Origin: Tubiluchus corallicola
Lineage: Eukaryota > Priapulida > Priapulimorpha > Priapulimorphida > Tubiluchidae
NCBI GenBank assembly: GCA_030141605.1
Contig: JAQGDQ010000050.1
Span: 261,971-321,970 of the forward strand
DNA length: 60,000 bases
Reading direction: 5' to 3'
Both the position numbers and the translations under genes were made by a program. Positions 36,782 through 51,685 of the stretch are shown here, in pieces. Each line of letters opens with the position of its first letter. Position 1 is the stretch's first letter. The notes under the pieces are model-generated. The model did no database searches. It had not been told where the DNA came from and was given only the letters and a program-made list of their open reading frames with translations.

Positions 36782-39700
36782 GTAGGTTTCACTTTTTAAA
36801 ATTTTACTGACATACAGTTCGACAACGTTATAAAGAAATTTGCATTTCATTTCTTTTCTTTATTTTTTTTTTTAATTTCGTTTTCAAGCTTTATCTTCGA
36901 ATTTTGCTCTCTCTCTCTCTCATAATTATATGCGCTTGGCACAAAAACAGTCCAACGCTATCGAGAATGGCATTTCTTCGGTCTGTGGATGACTTATTGC
37001 AGAGTCAATCTGTTGCTTTGAAAAATACCGAGTATTGCAAATAATTATGTAAATGACGTACAGTTCAGTGACTGACAAGTATGTCTTTTTAAAGATAGTG
37101 TCTGATAAAGAAGCTATTGTGTCGAGATGTTTAGTTCTGACCTAGTCTTGTCAGTAAATCAACTTGCTAGTAATGATGGATAAACGTTGCCTAGTAGTAA
37201 GTCTCTATAACCTACATAGGATTAGGCTACCATTTACTTGTAAAACATCTGATTATTACTGTAGAGTAGAAAACTGTAAGGCAGACTTTATTACAGGTAA
37301 GATATTCCAAGAAAATTTGAAGAAAAAAAGCACATATGTTTTGCAAACGTTAATTATCCTCCATTTGCGCATTCACTAAGTTATTATTTGCGTATTATTA
37401 AGTTTTCTATTATTAAGTTCTAGTTTTTCCCCCTACACGCTCCAGTTTTCTTCGAGTTGCTTCCTTGTTTATTCCTTATTCCTTCACAGACTTGAGATAG
37501 TTTAGGACAAAATAATGTCGGTCGATATCTTCATTCAACTTCTCCAATATAGTAATTGCCAGACAGTTTCTATGCACATTTTTATAGCCTTTCCTGTGAA
37601 TGACTAATGTCCGTTTAGTGTGGAGCTAGTGGTGTAAAAAAGCTGCACGTGCACATCTATGAAGCTGTTGATCTGTCCAAGCATCACTCATACCTCATGA
37701 CTCCATACGCGTGTAATGTAACTCAACCTGCGTACAATCATGAACTTGAAGTAGAAAATTAACCACACGCTAGTGTAGATTTTTAACAACGCTGCTTTCA
37801 GCGTCATTGCTAACCTAACAATAAAAATAATTGCAATCATTAAAATGAAAGAAAAACTTCCCAGTCGAAGAATCGAATCAGGTTGAATTTTAATGACATG
37901 CCTAGCATTAGCCATTACCACGAAACTGAGAAACACGTGCTTGCCAGAAAACATTATTGCTTGACATTGCTTCCTCGGGCTGAAAAAACTTAAATTTTTT
38001 TACATTCTAACAATTATAATTACATAATCATATTTTCACGCTGTATATGAGTTAACTAATTAGACTGCTACTTTTTGTAACGTACGAAATTAGGGCATGT
38101 GGGTCTGTAATAGGGCCCATGTGTATTTGGACCGCGTCAGTCTGTGACAAGTAATACATTTTAGTCTGCGCCATTTGGGTTAAAGTCATACTTAAACGAA
38201 AAATGACGGAAATGCGCGCTAAGCCAAAAATTATTCTTATTTTCAAAAAGAAGTTTTTAATATTTCCTTATTTCCGACATGCTGATAGCAAAGTGAAACT
38301 TGCACAATTCTGCTATTAGTGAATTGTGATTAAAATGTAGGTCTCATGACAATATTTACACACACCATCTTTGTTTGTATTTATCATAATTATTGCTTAA
38401 TGGAAAGCGCGTGTTAGCAAATATTTAAGACAGGTGAATGAGAGACTTCCTCGTGCTTACGAGCTCATCAGCATTAAAGCACAAGAAAACCATCCACTTA
38501 CGTAAAGCTTAAAAAATTCGTCTCGAAATTTTATACCACTTACATACTATGTTTTTGCATGCAGGGTTGCATCCGCCATAACGCTGTATAAAACGTGTAA
38601 ATTTAAACTCAGTTAGGCGCAGCCATCTTGATGGTAAGTCGTTGGAACAAGCTTAGATAACACTCTGAAAAAAATCAGAGCATTCGTAGCACACATGTTG
38701 CTAACTAAGTAAAACTTTAAATTACTGTATCTTGTCAATAAGATTAAAAATACGTTTTTGGGTAGTGAGTGGCGCACCCATGAGGTTGAGTCAGCGACAT
38801 CTTATCAATTGGCACTAACATTTTAAATTATTATTTCTAGTTATATAAGTCTTTCCAACTGGTAAGCGAAACGCTAAGTAATATAGATGTGCACGGAAAG
38901 TTTTTTGGGGCATAATTTAACATTGCCTTTTCTTCCCTTGATTTACGTTTGCGTAGTGACGTCATGTAATTGCGCCGTCAGAACAGTATTGCGGGAGATA
39001 TAAAATGAAAACAAACAAAAATTCCTTTCGACGCGAGTACTATATATGCATAAAATTGCTGTAAAGTTGCTTTTAAGGTACCCATTTTCTTGTTCTTTAA
39101 TAACAAAATATTTTTTATATAAAATCTTGATTTTCTTCTACGACACGTTTCAGGAAAACCATACTGTAAAATTTCAGAAAAGCCATCCTGTGAATTGTTT
39201 CGTCTGAAAATGAAAATTATTCCACACACATTTTTAATTGACGAACAAAACATTTAAAACGTAAAATTCAATCCGTCCCAAAGAAATTCTAATTTTGTTT
39301 ACAACTTTTCTGTTAGAGAAATGATACCCCACCAGCATGATTCGTCCAAAAATTATTGAATTGATAAAAGTTGTACGTGTCAGTTGGCGGTATGGTGTAG
39401 TCGATAATGCGTCTGCTTTAGTTCTGGGAGATTGTGAGTTCCATACTGCGGCCGGGTGGTACCAAAAACTCTAAAAATGGTACCTGCTGGCGCGTGGTAT
39501 TTGGGTAAAAGTAGGATAATAATAATAATCACTGTTACAGAGGTGTAACTTGCTATTTACAGTCGAGACGATAAAAGCCTCAGCAGGCTTGTGTTGCTGT
39601 TGAATTTAAAACCGAGTTTAGATAAAAGTTGTTATTGTTATTTTTACTATTACGGTTATTTAACTAGAGTTACGCATGATAATCCTAACTTGATTGCGAA

Positions 39701-41389
39701 TCATTTACTTAGAAACTGACAGCGTTTACAATGTTTTCTAGATATTCGACTACAATGTCCAAGTAAGTGAGGCGGTAATTGTACGATTTAAATACTCAGT
39801 AATTGCTCACTAATTAATGGTTTTTTCGACAAGCCTTTTTTCATTTTCCGGCTTTCAATTCCAATGCACTCGCTAAACGAAACTGTAATTTGCTCCTTCA
39901 TGACCAAATTGTTTACTTTACAAGTTAGAACATCCGCAAGTCATGAGTTAATAATTAGTATAATGTTTCATGTGAAAAGGGTACGAAAGAGAAACGCGCG
40001 CTTCCAGCGAAAATAATGATTAAGAGTTTACGACACTAGTGGATATTTTCATGGGAGGCTAGTTATTTGTGTGCGAACGCATTATTGGTGTAAACAGCGA
40101 AATTATCCACCACTTTTGCTATTACGATTATTGTCGTTAGTATTTACAACTTTTTGGTGGATGTTTACTTTTGCTAGGCTCAATGAAGTGCAACAGCATA
40201 AAAAAGAAAGAAAACGTCGTTCTTTGGTTATTATAAGTCTGTGGCACCATCTAGTGGTGGCTCGCTGAGGTTGTTCGTTTCGTGATAAATTTTGTAGAAT
40301 ATTCTCTTGAATCAATAATGTTGTGATTACCTTAGTAAGCTCACTTTGAGGTCGCCAAAGTTTTTCGCGCCACTCTTCGTAATGATGCCTTTTATCATTT
40401 TTTATATCTTTTTCTAGTCCTTATATATACATTAAATTGTGTAGTATATTTATATAGCATACTACCTACATATAGTTGTTTGAATTAGAGTGAAGAAAAT
40501 CACTTGAAAAAAATCATTTTATAAGTCTACCACAACATTTTGTTTATGTTTGATTATTTTAATTAACAAGTTTTTATTTTTTATGTTATTTTTATTTGTT
40601 AACGGCACAGCCCATTTTTTTAACAATTTGCATGATTTTTAAATTGATTTCTAGTTTTACTAGTTACAAACTATATGATTTTGTAAATATGATTTGAATT
40701 ACAAAAATAGTTTATAAACAATTATTCTTCTTTCATTGAGTGATGGCTTTAATTCGGACAGCCTTTTTTAACTAGAAACTTGCTTTAGACACAGTAATGA
40801 ATGCAATCTTTCTTGTTTAGTTGGTAAATTCGGCATGTGGTTGCATGTTCCTTGTTCAGATTCGAGTAATGTACACACATGCAGTTTCATAGATATAGTT
40901 TCACCTTTATTGGTCATTTTGAACGACATTGATTTTTATTTTGTTTTGACAATTTAGTGTATACATGCAGATACTTTGTGGCTTAATTTTTAATTACCTG
41001 CAAGACAATGCACGACAGCGTTTCAACATAGCTGTTGCATTGGCTTGCACGCCAGTTCTGTTGGTCAACTTAAAATAAGCATAAAGTGGTTAACAAGGCC
41101 ACGTTCAGAACAAGGACCACCTACGTGAAAGTTATAGGTTAATTGCATACTAGTGATTTTATACCAGTCTATAATGAAAGACTTTTCTCCAAAGCCTTTT
41201 ATTAACGCTTTTGTGGAGACTGGACTTTACTATTTGCTTTCATTACATCCTGGTCAGCCGGATCATTTGACCTTTTGTATGCATGAATAGAACTGGAAAG
41301 TTTACCGAACAAGAGGTATATGTGCTTGTAGGCTTAATGCTGCAGTAATGCAAGTATTATTGGCTTGCTGTGTCGGCGGTAAAACCTTT
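36782..41389 (+). other. proximal part of the 20-kb intron (36782-56778)
   Basis: No exon was recognised. One SINE copy (39385-39650) lies here. Frames such as 37688-37954 (-) and 38978-39253 (-) lack motifs. Confidence 0.45.
39385..39650 (+). mobile_element. tRNA-derived SINE, copy 2
   Basis: A tRNA-like head (GGCGGTATGGTGTAGTCGAT as A-box region, degenerate B-box GTGAGTTCCA) is followed by ACCAAAAACTCTAAAAATGG and TACCTGCTGG. This is the same body segment, in the same place after the head, as in the copy at 31726. It ends with a (TTG/TTA)n tail near 39628-39650. Insertion in an intron, sense to the host gene. Confidence 0.75.
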
Positions 41390-41783
41390 GACTTTTTTCT
41401 TCTCTTGCCTCCTTTTCTTTTTTTTTATTTCTCACACCCTTGTTTCACTTCTCCTTCTTTTCATGTCTGCTGATTCACATCCTTTCCCAGTTTCGCGTTG
41501 TTCCACCATTCCTTGTTCTTCCATTGGCGACTTTTCTTTCCCACTTTTCTGTTTCCCGCACTCTTTCTTTCTTCCAGCTTAGTTTTCTCTTTCTCTTTTC
41601 TTTCACTACTTAGTCTATTTTATCTCTCTTGTTCTTCTGTCTCCCCTGTCTCTCTTTTTCACTCACTCTCTTATCTCTCTCTCTCCCTCTCTCCCTCTCC
41701 CCCTCTCACTCTCCCTCTCTCTCACCCTATCTCTGTCTCTCCCCCTCTCACTCTCTCTCTCTCACTCTCTCTCCCCCTATCTG

Positions 41784-41852
<69 letters not shown>

Positions 41853-41890
41853 TCTCTCTCTCCCTCCCTCCCTCCCTCTCTCTCCTGAAT
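41390..41890. repeat. polypyrimidine/(TC)n tract directly 3' of the GRL gene
   Basis: Pyrimidine-rich on the + strand with near-pure (TC)n at about 41650-41884. It ends 6 bp short of the GRL stop codon at 41896, so the GRL transcript's 3' UTR would begin with a long (GA)n purine tract. Reading frames here are spurious. Confidence 0.95.
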
Positions 41891-41895
41891 CTCTG

Positions 41896-44315
<2,420 letters not shown>

Positions 44316-45049
44316 ATTTTTATTCTTGGTGCAGGCATCTCATTAACCAAATATTGTCTACTTTAGCTTAGGAAAGATAAGCTTTCGCGCACAAGACTAT
44401 AGACGAATCCATTACCTGGCTTTCTCGCAATGTGGACAACTTTGAGATACATACTCCAAAAAAGGAATTCTAAATTTGACAGGATACCAGTAACTGTTGT
44501 CGTTATAATAGTTTTCTGATAACTTGATCCCGATTGCTTGCTGTCGTCAACATCTATAATGCAATGTTGACCATGACCATCGCCACCGTCATTATCATTG
44601 TTGCAGTTGGCATCGTCATCTATCAATGCCCAACACTGGTTGCCACCATCAACGTCTATCTATCTATACACTAGGCATATACACAGCAGAACAAACGATA
44701 ATGTTGCGACAGAAATATCATTGAGTACTGAATGACGGACATCAAGCTCTTGACAGTGAGCATGTTGTCACACATTAATTGTATTTTACGCGCTGTGTAT
44801 AAACGTTAATTTGTTATCTCAGTTATTTTGTTGCGTAATATATGTAACCTGCGTTACTCACGCAATGGATGCAGATCAAACACATTTACTCACGTAAGTA
44901 AATGGAAACTGAACACACATAGAATATATAGTAATAATAAATAGACTACTGGTTATAATAACTGAGTTTTTGATATTTTTATATTAACATATTTTATCAG
45001 GAAATAGTTTTGATCAATAATATTACTGTATGTTAATTCACTTAAATAA

Positions 45050-45094
<45 letters not shown>

Positions 45095-46921
45095 TCATTT
45101 ATTTAAGCAACATACATATATTTATATCAAGTGGCGGAAAAATATGCCGAAGTTTTGATGAAGATATTATAAGAAGAAAACAACAATCGCTTGGAACTTA
45201 CTACAATTACTACTCCGTTGCAGACGATTACGCATAAACACCAACAATTTCCTTAGATTTTTTCAAAGGTACAGAAGCTTTAGAACAACAAGCAAAAAAT
45301 GCCGGAAAAAATTTCTGTCACTGGTGTTAAAATGTACAGCCATCATTTCTAAGGCTGATGCAGTTTCTCACTTTTTAAGGGGTATTTTGTCCCAGCACTC
45401 AAAATTTTTTGCCTTTACTTCCTTTGCATCAAACGGCCGTGTGAGGTTATACTTCATTTCTTTTAAGGTAGTCCAGACGATTAAACCCCATTTTATTCTA
45501 CCAAATTTTTATCAACACCTTATTTTTTGCAGTAAAGACTATGTGTAACTTGACTTTATTTCTCTTATTTTTCTGGCATGTATTAAGCATTTTATACCTC
45601 AACGTGGCTGTTTTTTAATTGATGATTAGCTGACATTGTTCCGGCATATAAAATTTTGAATATGCAAAAGTTTTCGGTGATAACGTAAAAAACTGCTATA
45701 ACCTTGTAACCTTCTCAGCCAAAAACCAATATATTGTAATATCACATTTTGGAATTATGACTACGGCACTTGTTTTTCACATTATCTTTTCGTATCTTTT
45801 CATCTTCTCATAATGTCTAAATTTCGGCACATTTTTCTGCGTCGCCCGATATTAACACCACCTGGTTTTATTAAAGCGAAGCCTAAGGATGGCTAGATGC
45901 TAAGCATCGTAATAATGCCGAGTAATCGTCTTATAGTAAATGTCTATTGTATTGTAAAGCGAAAGGTTGATTCAAGAAACTGCTGTAATAAATTGTGTAG
46001 AATATAGCAAGATTGATGACCAGTTTTGAATTTTTCAAATACCTTGTGCATAAAACTGCAGGTAGGATTATAAATTTGTAAAGATTCACGAGTTACGCAA
46101 TTATGCATTTAAGGAGGGGTGTGCAATTATACATGTGGTTAAGTTTGGGGACTCCAAATAGTAAATGTAGCAAGGACTGGGGAGTGCAAAATCATGTATA
46201 ATGACTAGCTGCTGTAAGCTATATTATTATAACAACAAATGGTAATGTGCATGAATTACACAATATATAACGACTGGGGGAGTGCAAATTAGACGCATTA
46301 TTGGATTAGACTTTTTGACTTGATGATTTGTGCAAACTGTCACGTATAGAAGTTGAAATACTTCAAAGCTAAAGTACGATGTAACACAAAACTGCAAATA
46401 TGAGTGATAAACGCCTGACAGGTGTAATTTTTCTCCGATTAGCTAAATGAGACTTGAAGACGTAATGGTTTCGGTAAGAATCTTCAAGGTTGAAAACCCT
46501 AATCTTAACATAGCGGCATATTGTGAGCACTATTTATCTGGCAGCTAGACTGTTGTTCTTAAAAAACTGTAGGATAAAATCATTTTGAGAGCGCACGCAA
46601 CTGTTAAATTGTTATTTACATAATTATTGTTTGGTAAACATTCATGATAAAGTTGAGTAAATGCTGTGTAACGATGTGTGAGGGGCTAGATGTAGACATG
46701 TTCGAATTATTCGTCGAAGTGCAAATAATTTTCAATGACAAACTTTATTGACAATGCAAAGAATTAAGAAATACTACCATAGAAAGTGAAAAGGCTTGTT
46801 CAGTCGTTTCGATGAATTATTTTTGTCCAATAAAAATCTCAGACAAACTGGATGGTTGGCCGATTTGATAATCGGATAAAAATATAAAAATATGGGTCAC
46901 TTTCCAGTGATAAGTCCTGGG
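44316..46921 (+). other. intron continuation; GRL 5' flank
   Basis: The GRL promoter should lie just above 44315, but no clear TATA or initiator was identified. A (TA)n tract at 45053-45090 is bracketed by the inverted words CTTAAATAAAT and ATTTATTTAAG. No exon was recognised. Confidence 0.45.
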
Positions 46922-47012
46922 TAGGGTAGCCTGGTGGTCCAGATATCGGACTGCAACGAACACAGCCTTGAGTTCGAGTCTAGTGGCTGCCAACGCCAGG
47001 ACATTTACCCTA
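46922..47012 (+). mobile_element. tRNA-derived SINE or tRNA pseudogene
   Basis: A-box-like TAGCCTGGTGGTCCAGATA and B-box-like GAGTTCGAGTCTA are spaced about 35 bp apart, as in RNA polymerase III promoters. The acceptor ends do not pair into a proper tRNA. It does not share the ACCAAA-ATGGTACC body of the other two SINEs, so it is another family or an isolated tRNA relic. Confidence 0.6.
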
Positions 47013-48034
47013 TATATTTTCGTTATTTGTGCGTTGCATCCTTACCTGTAAGTTAAAATATTGTTTTAAGAGTAATTCGCTAAATAGCCGTTAATGCTAA
47101 TGCTATTAGAGCGATCGTAGATAAATCTTTGTTTTTGTGACTGCTGTTTTGAAATACGTAAACTTATAATTACATCGTTTCCTTTTCTTGCTTTACATCC
47201 CTTTAACATAAAAAAAACGATCATTCTTAAGCTAAGAAATTACATAATTTTTGTTGGCAATTGGCAACTCGAGACTACAGATTCAAGTCCCATTATGGGC
47301 GCAATTTTTGTGAGTTCAACAAAGACGCATGGGCACTAATTCTCGACCATCAAGCAGTGAATTTCTGACATTGGCTACTGCTTAGTGCAATAGTCGAGAG
47401 GAGTTAAAATTTATGTTCATTTTTCTGCAAATAAATTCGATGAAAATCAGCCAATTATGTCGATTGTTCACTGACCATGCGCTGTTTGTGGCGCTTAATG
47501 TGGCAGCTTAATTAATGGTTATATTAACAACCGCTGTTACGCAGTTGATGAGGCGCAGTCGAATTATTACAGGTCATTTCAGTTAACCTTTCCTTCTTTA
47601 CTCAATTGACAGACCTGATGTTAACACGTATAGTGTGAAATAACTGGGTGTGTGACTAAAGGTCCACTATTCGCAATGCAGTGCAGTGGGACAGTTGTAG
47701 GCGTCACCAAATTTCACACGACGAACTTTCCAAAATTCTGCACTCAACGAAACAGTTAGCCGTATTTTAATTAGCGATGGTTTACTCTTGTGAGCATAAG
47801 TGAAATTATGAAATTAAATACTAGTGAGTGTTATTATAAGATTGGTTAATACTAGTTAGTACAGCTTATAAAATATTCGTATTATACTTGCACATAAGGT
47901 GCAGGTTTTTGATACGGTACGCAGGAAGCAGCTGCAGTCATCCCCACCCTGGGAATTTACATTCAAAGCATAATGAAACTGCGTGTTCAAAAAGTTTTCA
48001 GAATTTATAAAGCATTTTGAGAGTGTCGCCTTTG

Positions 48035-48085
48035 GGTGACGCATTGGATGGCACCGTTGATCAAGCATCAGAAAGTCGCTGGTTC
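48035..48085 (+). repeat. tRNA-Arg-like relic
   Basis: GACGCATTGGATGGCACCGTTGATC...GCATCAGAAAG...GCTGGTTCAGTTT follows the order of a tRNA-Arg (GCA-TGGAT-GCG-TCTGAC, GATCAGAAG, GGTTCGA). It carries a decayed B-box and no 3' acceptor half. Probably the head of an old tRNA-derived SINE. Confidence 0.45.
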
Positions 48086-50617
48086 AGTTTTCGAGTTTGA
48101 ACTTTACTTTTCGCTGATAAGCTAAGAATACAATATTTCCTAGGCAAATTAGTCATTAGAATTCATTAATTGTAAACATTTCTAAAGTAATTGTAAAGTG
48201 CAGTTGAGTTTTTGTTTGTAGAATTGTGCAGAAATATAACACTTTTTCCCTTAATTGTATTTTTAAAATAGTTAGCTCAGTCATTCTCTCAGTCATGTGT
48301 CCTAATTGCTCCATGTGCGTAAAGACAGTGGTGTTATACGATGGGATTATATTTTTTCTGAATTATGATAAATAAAAAGTTGGAAAGGTGGTTGTCACAT
48401 AAACGCTGATATATCGATGGTGACGAGACTGATAAAAGCTCTATTAACATTCCGGTTAAACTGATCGGCACATATGACGAAAAAGCAGGTTGCTCCTAAA
48501 GAGCTATACGTAAAACATCCATGAACGAAACTAGCAGTTTCTGCTTTAAGAATTTCGTTGTTGCGACTGACTAGAAAGGAGTCTAACATCGTTCGTTTAG
48601 TGATGGACTTATTTCTACTCAAATTGTAACTCGCTAAAACGGCACTAGATGAGTATGAGTCTTTTTAGTTTAGATAAGGTCATAGACTGACATACGCCCA
48701 CCTCCCAGAATAGTTGACTTACAAATTATTAAGAACAGAGAAGTGACCCCCGATAATAACAGGACCGTGGGATAATAACAACCAAGCGTCTTATAACAGA
48801 ATCCAGAGCAATACAGATTTTGCGCGCCTCTAGCGTGAAACTGTTCCCAGAAATGCATGGGGCAAGAAATAAAAACTACTAGTCAACACTACAGACTTCA
48901 ATCATGATACTCAATTTGTTAAAAAAAATTTATCCACTAGGTATGGGCGCTAGTCCTAAACTAAGCCCGACAAGCTCTAGGTTACATGGCGCACGTCACT
49001 AAACATCCTCATGGTGCTTTATAGTGACCAAACAAAATTGATATTGGATGGAATTTCTAAAATTGCGCTTTGAACGTGAATACTTGGCCAGTTTCAAGGT
49101 CAGGAGCGTGCTGTTCGCTTTGTTTAACTGCATGCGGTCCAAATAAGTTTCAAGGCTTTCAGTTCAGTCTTCGTGGAGTATCTACATTACAGACAATTGA
49201 TGTACTGTCTTAAGTTAGTGAACAACAGCCTATCAGGTGAAGGTGCCACATAATAGACGCCCTTCGACAAGACGCAGGAGCTGTTAGCTAGAAAAACTAC
49301 TTTATGTTATATACGATAATTGAAATTACTGGTCTAGTAAAGGACCATTTTTGACAAGGAAACTTACTACTAAAGTTTTTTTTCTAGACGCATCAAGCAA
49401 CTCTGCTAATTGCTCACAGTAGCTGAACTCTTAAAAAACAAAACAAGCCTGCCAGAAAATTCAGTCTTGTGAGGTGAAAAACTGGTCAAGAACCCGTTCA
49501 AAATGCCGTTTTTGTTTGAAAAACACCATGACGGAAGAAGTCCTTTCTTTCTTGAATGCGCTAAGTAACGAATATCAGATTTAACTTGTATGGGCCGCAG
49601 TGGCCTAAGAGTAAATATCTATTTCTCAATTTCCTTGTTTCGAGAGGTTTAGCTTCCATCATACTTCTGTCATCGTCATATTAGTCATCGTGTTCAGTGC
49701 AGAAAACGGCTGTGAAAAGCAATGAATCAAATATATGAAGACGAGTTGGAAACCTATTTTGTAGAGCCATCAAATTATAAAAAATCAGTACTTAGACGAG
49801 TTTTACATACAACAGGTGCGGATACTGACCTGTCACAATGATATTATAGTTTGACAAAATAACTGAAATGTCTTTATGACGTAATGCCGAATGCGCAACA
49901 AATTACTCTGTAAGTAACTATTTTATTTCAAACACTAGGTTCATAAATATAAATTAAAATTTACAAAAATTTGAAGACTAAATTAATAAAATTTTTAATT
50001 TATTATAAAATCATTTATATATACATAGTCATAAAGGTGGCGTAGGCTTAAAGTTAAGTATACATTATAGACCCAGGTTCTAGGCCTTTTGTATACTATT
50101 CCGGATTTTGACCTTTCTTTTCTCATCTGTTATTATGTTAATTGAAGCGTGGAATGCACTAGAAAGTATTATAATTTTTCGCTACGTCTGGCGGCGTATC
50201 TGATCGGTCGACCTACATAACCACTCCTCGCATGAATCGACAGAGAGAAAATAAATCCGTTTCTCTTGCTTGCCTCCCCATTCTCTTCAGCTGTGTCATT
50301 ATCTTATTCAGGTGCGTTATTCTTCTATTAGAATGGTGTTATCACTCAGCTTGTGTTTTCCTTCGTGATCAAACCTGGTGGAACTACAAGCTCACTCATG
50401 TGCTTTTTGTCTGCAGGATAAATTACGCTGCTCTTTTAAAAAGTGTTGTACGATAGTGCACACCTCTTTCTAAACTAACTGCGTTTTGCATCAAATCTAG
50501 AATCGCGATGTTTTGACGAACTTCGAGACAGTTCGCGAAAGTTCACGATAAGTGAAAATGTTACTGGACTGAAGGGTGTATGACGTTATAAACTGTTTGA
50601 ATGTTAGGATAAACGAG
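48086..50617 (+). other. intron continuation
   Basis: No exon or repeat was recognised. Short frames on both strands lack motifs. Confidence 0.4.
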
Positions 50618-50682
50618 ATGCCAGAGGAAGAGGAACCGCCATATCAGCCTCTCCCAGCAGGCTGCTTTGGTTTTTCATTCCT
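50618..50682 (+). CDS. candidate alternative first coding exon of the long gene
   Basis: ATG at 50618 opens M-P-E-E-E-E-P-P-Y-Q-P-L-P-A-G-C-F-G-F-S-F and ends after CT at a consensus donor GTAAGT (50683). It leaves two bases, exactly as the 49-nt exon at 36733-36781 does, so it can splice in frame to 56779 (CT|G = Leu, then S-R-P-L-R). A stop (TGA) lies upstream in the same frame, which suits a 5' UTR. It could mark an internal promoter giving a short isoform that lacks the 785-residue disordered N-terminus. It could also be a chance ATG and donor. Confidence 0.5.
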
Positions 50683-51649
50683 GTAAGTCTAGTTCTTTAA
50701 GCTGAAGTGTTCTAGAAGTCAATGAGCATTAAATGTGTTTGTCAGGACTAATCACGACTCATTCTGGAAATTGATTATAAATTGTAGAGAAAAGGGCGAC
50801 TACATTTATTTTGTATAGGAATGTTCTTATTGTTATTGAACAATATTGAAAAATCAGGTATTATAGAATAGAACAAATTTATTTTACAACAACAAATGCA
50901 ATGACACAATAACAATTACCGTCATAGTATTATTTGTTTTATTTCTATAAAAAACTTATTTAATAATTAACCACAGTTGTTCCAAATGTTCACTAGTTTT
51001 ATTTAGGTGAATCATCTCCTCGCGGGTTTCTTAATTGTTGTTAATTGGGTCTCCTCAATTAGGTGTCCCAAATGGAACGCTTTACGTACACAGAAGTTTC
51101 CCTAACGTTGAGGGGGATGTTCCGGAATGTTGTTACTTTCTGCGTTACGTTAGATATGAGAAATCAATGTGAAGCCCGTTCTGCCTGAAATCAGTTACAA
51201 ATAATCGGTTTGTTTAATATTCTTTATTCTGTACAGTCTTTTTAAAACTCTTTCGGTAGAATGTTTGGCATGGTCAATTAAATAATAGACTGCACGGCAT
51301 TTGGCAGCTCAAAAACAAAAGACATCTTTTTATTCGTCAGTTCAAGCCGATGTTAGTGTTTGTTTCGTTTCAACATTGATATCAGCGCTCGGTAGCAGTT
51401 GGACAAGCTCTTTAACACAATTTTGTCTAAGATTCTGATTCATACTATCCATATAACAATGATAATGTAAAAGTGTAGGTCTAGCTTTCGCAGTTTTGCT
51501 AATTATACGTTATTAACATTTTTTGACATGAGAAACCGAACGTTTTACGAACTTCTGTGGCTCAGTAAACCCTCGGGTACACTGGTTTGTTAAAGCATCA
51601 GAAAATAGCAACACAAGAAGAGGAAAACAATAGCAACAGCGGTGACGGC

Positions 51650-51685
<36 letters not shown>

